Under the pieces are notes generated by a model. The model was not told where the DNA came from and searched no databases. It saw nothing but the letters and a program-made list of their open reading frames with translations. A program made the position numbers and the translations under genes. From JAMCZC01 sp964364925 (GTDB lineage Bacteria; Patescibacteriota; Microgenomatia; Levybacterales; UBA12049): a DNA stretch of 8,447 bases. Each line of letters opens with the position of its first letter. Within the stretch, counting starts at the first letter, position 1. Where the stretch lies: positions 1 through 8,447 of the forward strand of contig CAYIOB010000031.1 in the NCBI GenBank assembly GCA_964364925.1. Reading direction: 5' to 3'. This document shows positions 6,194 to 8,447 of this stretch, piece by piece.

Positions 6194-6205
6194 ATTCACT
6201 ATAGG

Positions 6206-6234
6206 ATTATACATAAATTTATATTACTTGTCAA
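6206..6234 (-). promoter_or_regulatory. Perfect consensus sigma-70 promoter, small orphan gene
   Basis: On the minus strand TTGACA (6234-6229), a 17-bp spacer and TATAAT (6211-6206) match the consensus at all 12 positions. The expected start at about 6199 falls on a GTG in frame with the small gene. The -35 is shared, on the other strand, with the aspS promoter. Confidence 0.75.
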
Positions 6235-6256
6235 GAAGCTATTTAGAATATACAAT
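6228..6256 (+). promoter_or_regulatory. aspS promoter, predicted leaderless
   Basis: TTGTCA (6228-6233, 5 of 6), a 17-bp spacer and TACAAT (6251-6256, 5 of 6). Six bases follow the -10 before the aspS ATG, so the usual +1 position is the A of that ATG at 6263. No Shine-Dalgarno sequence is present, in keeping with leaderless initiation. Confidence 0.7.
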
Positions 6257-6262
6257 ACCCTT

Positions 6263-7609
6263 ATGATTAGAACTTTATCTTCGGAAGCTTCAAGCAAAAT
6301 AGGAGAAAAAATATTGTTAAAAGGCTGGGTTAGGATTAGGCGTGACCACGGAAAACTCATTTTTTTGGATATTAGAGACAGAGGCGGAATAATTCAAGTC
6401 GTAGTCAATCCTAAGGTTTCAGAAGAGGCGTATAAACAAGCTTTAGAGCTAAAACCCGAATATGTGGTCAGCATTGTCGGAAAGGTTAACAAAAGGCCGG
6501 AAAACGCCATTAACAAAGATATCGTAAGCGGTACGGTTGAGCTTGAGGCTACAGATATTGAAATTTTGGCAAAAGCGGATGTTTTACCGTTTGATATGGG
6601 TAGCGAGGAACTTAATCTTGAGCTCCCGACCCTTCTGGATCACCGCGCATTGACCCTTAGGCATCCTAAAATACAGGCAATCTTTAAAGTTCAGGCAGTA
6701 ATTATTGATTCTTTTAGGGAATTTTTCAAAAAAGAGGGATTTTTTGAATTCCAGGCTCCTTCCATTGCGCCTGCGGTTGCCGAGGGGGGTGCTGAAGTAT
6801 TTCAAGTAGATTATTTTGGCCACAAGGCATATCTCTCACAAAGCCCGCAGTTGTATAAACAAATTGTAATGTCTGCATTTGAGCGTGTTTTTTCGGTAAA
6901 TAAAATCTTCAGGGCCGAGCCAAGCGTTACCACAAGACACTTGGCAGAAGTCGTTTCCCTGGATGCCGAAATGGCTTTTATTGAATCCTGGACAGAAGTT
7001 AAGGATATGGCCGATGCCGTTGTTAGATTTATCTTAGAAAGAATAGAAAGAGAGTGCAAAAACGAGCTTAAACTTCATAACGCAACTCTTCCCAAGATGA
7101 TAGAGAAAACTCCTGCTATAAGTCTTCGGGAGGCGCAAGAAAAAATATTCAAACATTCGGGCCGCGATGTCAGAGGCGGAAAAGATTTAAATCCGGAAGA
7201 CGAAAGAGAAATCTGTGCGCTTATTAAAGAAGAAACAGAATCGGATTTTGTTTTTGTTTATGGCTATCCGACTAAAAATAAACCCTTTTATGTATACCCA
7301 AACCCCGAAGAGCCCGAATACAACGAGGGGATGGATTTATTATGCAGAGGTATTGAATGGCTGTCGGGCGGAAGAAGAGTTAGTGACTATGATCAGCTCA
7401 CAAAGCACGTTAAGGAGTGGAATTTGGATCCCAAGAAAATAAGTATGTTTTTAGAGGCTTTTCGTTACGGTGTTCCTCCGGAAGGCGGATTTGCTTTCGG
7501 AGCAGAAAGAATGACAATGCAAATACTGGAGCTTCGTAATGTTCGTGAAGCGAGTATGTTCCCGCGGGATATGGAAAGAGTCGATGAAAGATTTTCTAGT
7601 CTTAAATAA
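6263..7609 (+). CDS. aspS: Aspartyl-tRNA synthetase, archaeal-type catalytic core
   Basis: A class II aminoacyl-tRNA synthetase of 448 residues that charges tRNA-Asp, and possibly tRNA-Asn as well. An N-terminal OB-fold anticodon domain (GWVRIRRDHG 21-30, then LDIRDRGG) precedes the catalytic core. The core shows motif 1 around FEFQAPSIAP (161-170), SQSPQLYKQ (192-200), motif 2 FRAE with TTRH (216-226) and motif 3 GGFAFGAER (408-416). Typical bacterial AspRS is near 590 residues with a GAD insert; this protein lacks it and matches the short archaeal/eukaryotic form. The frame opens at 6185, but the conserved start (MIRTLSSEAS) and the promoter both point to the ATG at 6263. It appears to be leaderless. 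Its end overlaps the next gene by 26 bp. Confidence 0.95.
   Translation: MIRTLSSEASSKIGEKILLKGWVRIRRDHGKLIFLDIRDRGGIIQVVVNPKVSEEAYKQALELKPEYVVSIVGKVNKRPENAINKDIVSGTVELEATDIEILAKADVLPFDMGSEELNLELPTLLDHRALTLRHPKIQAIFKVQAVIIDSFREFFKKEGFFEFQAPSIAPAVAEGGAEVFQVDYFGHKAYLSQSPQLYKQIVMSAFERVFSVNKIFRAEPSVTTRHLAEVVSLDAEMAFIESWTEVKDMADAVVRFILERIERECKNELKLHNATLPKMIEKTPAISLREAQEKIFKHSGRDVRGGKDLNPEDEREICALIKEETESDFVFVYGYPTKNKPFYVYPNPEEPEYNEGMDLLCRGIEWLSGGRRVSDYDQLTKHVKEWNLDPKKISMFLEAFRYGVPPEGGFAFGAERMTMQILELRNVREASMFPRDMERVDERFSSLK
7573..7580 (+). promoter_or_regulatory. Shine-Dalgarno of the carboxypeptidase gene, inside aspS
   Basis: GGAAAGAG lies three bases before the ATG at 7584, within the end of aspS. 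It decides the start of the downstream gene in favour of this overlapping ATG. Confidence 0.55.
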
Positions 7610-8447
7610 GCTAAAAAAATTCTACTTACCTTTATCTTTTGCTGTTATCGTTTTTATCCTGCTAATTTTATTAGGCTTAGATGCGTATTTAATAAGAACA
7701 ATCGGTAAGGATAAAATTTTACCTTCTTCTTTGATAATTTCGACCGAAGTTAAGTTTCCCGTACTCAAAACCGAGTTTATTCCCTTTATTTCGGCAAAAG
7801 GTGCGGTAATTATGGATGCAGATTCAAAAACAGTTTTGTTTGCAAAAAATCCAGAGCTTCGTTTTTCTCCCGCATCTACTACAAAAATCATGACTGCCTT
7901 AACAGCTCTTAATTATTTTAAGCTTAACGATATTCTGATTGTTAAAACTGCAAAGAGCGATGGAGTCGCTTTAGGTTTAAAACAAGGTGAAAAAATGACG
8001 TTTGAAAATTTGTTATACGCATTGCTTTTGCCCTCGGCTAATGATGCCGCTCTTGCCATTTCGGAAAATTACCCGGGAGGAAAAGACGCTTTTGTTAATA
8101 AAATGAATGAAAATGCAAAAAAATTTAATCTTTTTAATACGCATTACCAGGATCCGGCCGGTCTTTTGGACTATGGAGGCTATACAACCCCCGTAGATTT
8201 GGCAAGACTTACTTCGGTTGCAATAAAAAATCCTGAATTTATCAAAGTTGTATCTACAAAAAGCAAAATAATAACAAGCGTAGACGGATACGATGTATAC
8301 AGTCTAAGTAACCTTAATAAGCTTTTGGGAACAAATGGTGTTTATGGCGTAAAAACAGGGTATACGGAAGAAGCAGGACAGGTGCTCGTTACCTCAAAAC
8401 TTGAAAACGGACACACGATTATTTTAATTGTTATGTCAAGCAAGGAT
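7584..8447 (+). CDS. D-alanyl-D-alanine carboxypeptidase (PBP, peptidase S11), 3' end cut off
   Basis: An open frame of 288 codons that runs off the window without a stop. It encodes a penicillin-binding-type serine peptidase of the S11 family that trims D-Ala from peptidoglycan stem peptides outside the membrane. The short basic N-terminus (NKLKKF) and a hydrophobic segment at about residues 15-37 form a signal anchor with no clear cleavage site. The active-site motifs are all present in order: S98-T-T-K101 (in SPASTTKIMTAL), S151-A-N153 (in LLPSANDAA) and K257-T-G259 (in YGVKTGYTEEAG). The remaining C-terminus is not visible, so a C-terminal membrane helix or extra domain cannot be judged. 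The ATG at 7584 overlaps aspS by 26 bp and has its own SD, so the two are co-transcribed. The link to aspS is probably only positional. Confidence 0.92.
   Translation, partial: MKDFLVLNKLKKFYLPLSFAVIVFILLILLGLDAYLIRTIGKDKILPSSLIISTEVKFPVLKTEFIPFISAKGAVIMDADSKTVLFAKNPELRFSPASTTKIMTALTALNYFKLNDILIVKTAKSDGVALGLKQGEKMTFENLLYALLLPSANDAALAISENYPGGKDAFVNKMNENAKKFNLFNTHYQDPAGLLDYGGYTTPVDLARLTSVAIKNPEFIKVVSTKSKIITSVDGYDVYSLSNLNKLLGTNGVYGVKTGYTEEAGQVLVTSKLENGHTIILIVMSSKD

Noticed and set aside
6185..6262. N-terminal extension of the aspS frame (26 extra residues)
   Set aside because: The extension covers both divergent promoters and the small gene's start, has no family similarity, and the predicted transcription start is at 6263.
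6054..6266. Plus-strand 70-aa frame opposite the small orphan
   Set aside because: Serine/leucine-rich shadow of a charged protein on the other strand, with no promoter or SD of its own and running into aspS.
6584..7891. Minus-strand frames and an alternate plus frame within aspS and the carboxypeptidase gene
   Set aside because: Shadows of two genes with intact catalytic motifs.

Overview
The window looks like a piece of a Patescibacteria (Candidate Phyla Radiation) genome, probably Microgenomates-like. This is an inference from several features: AT-rich compact coding, very short intergenic gaps and overlapping genes, an aspartyl-tRNA synthetase of the short archaeal-type catalytic form, and clusters of heptanucleotide repeats written in frame into a housekeeping gene. 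TGA is used as a stop (ABC ATPase, 946-948), so there is no sign of the UGA=Gly code of some CPR lineages.

Layout. Positions 1-140 hold the C-terminal end of a GatB/YqeY-domain protein (+). Converging on it is a three-gene minus-strand block: cca (1885-3258), an ABC ATPase (946-1866) and an ABC-2 permease (161-949). The last two are coupled by an ATGA overlap. A 51-bp intergenic gap with a symmetrical -10 region separates cca from the divergent recJ (3310-4974, +). RecJ is complete and keeps its DHH/DHHA1 motifs, but four different 7-bp tandem arrays are inserted in it. Tail to tail with recJ, with overlapping stop codons, lies an unrecognised 278-aa alpha-rich protein (4971-5807, -). Behind it is a small, very charged orphan of about 75-77 aa (5966-6193/6199, -). 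Divergent from that is aspS (6263-7609, +), whose last 26 bp overlap the start of a D-alanyl-D-alanine carboxypeptidase / class A PBP-like serine peptidase (7584 to the window end, +).

Function. Most of the window is housekeeping: tRNA 3'-end maturation (cca), tRNA charging (aspS, with YqeY loosely tied to the amidotransferase family), single-strand DNA exonuclease (recJ), envelope export (ABC pair) and peptidoglycan trimming (PBP). The two orphan genes at 4971-6199 are the accessory part. They sit between two conserved plus-strand genes, point the other way, and each has its own promoter with a perfect TTGACA -35.

The most notable non-gene structures are: (1) the four heptamer arrays in recJ; (2) a pair of back-to-back promoters at 6206-6256 that share one TTGTCAA as -35 for both directions, each with a 17-bp spacer, and placed so that aspS, and probably the small orphan, would be made as leaderless or nearly leaderless mRNAs; (3) a 16-bp perfect palindrome covering the -10 of the 278-aa orphan. 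No RNA genes, CRISPR arrays, insertion sequences or convincing intrinsic terminators were seen. No gap between genes exceeds 160 bp.
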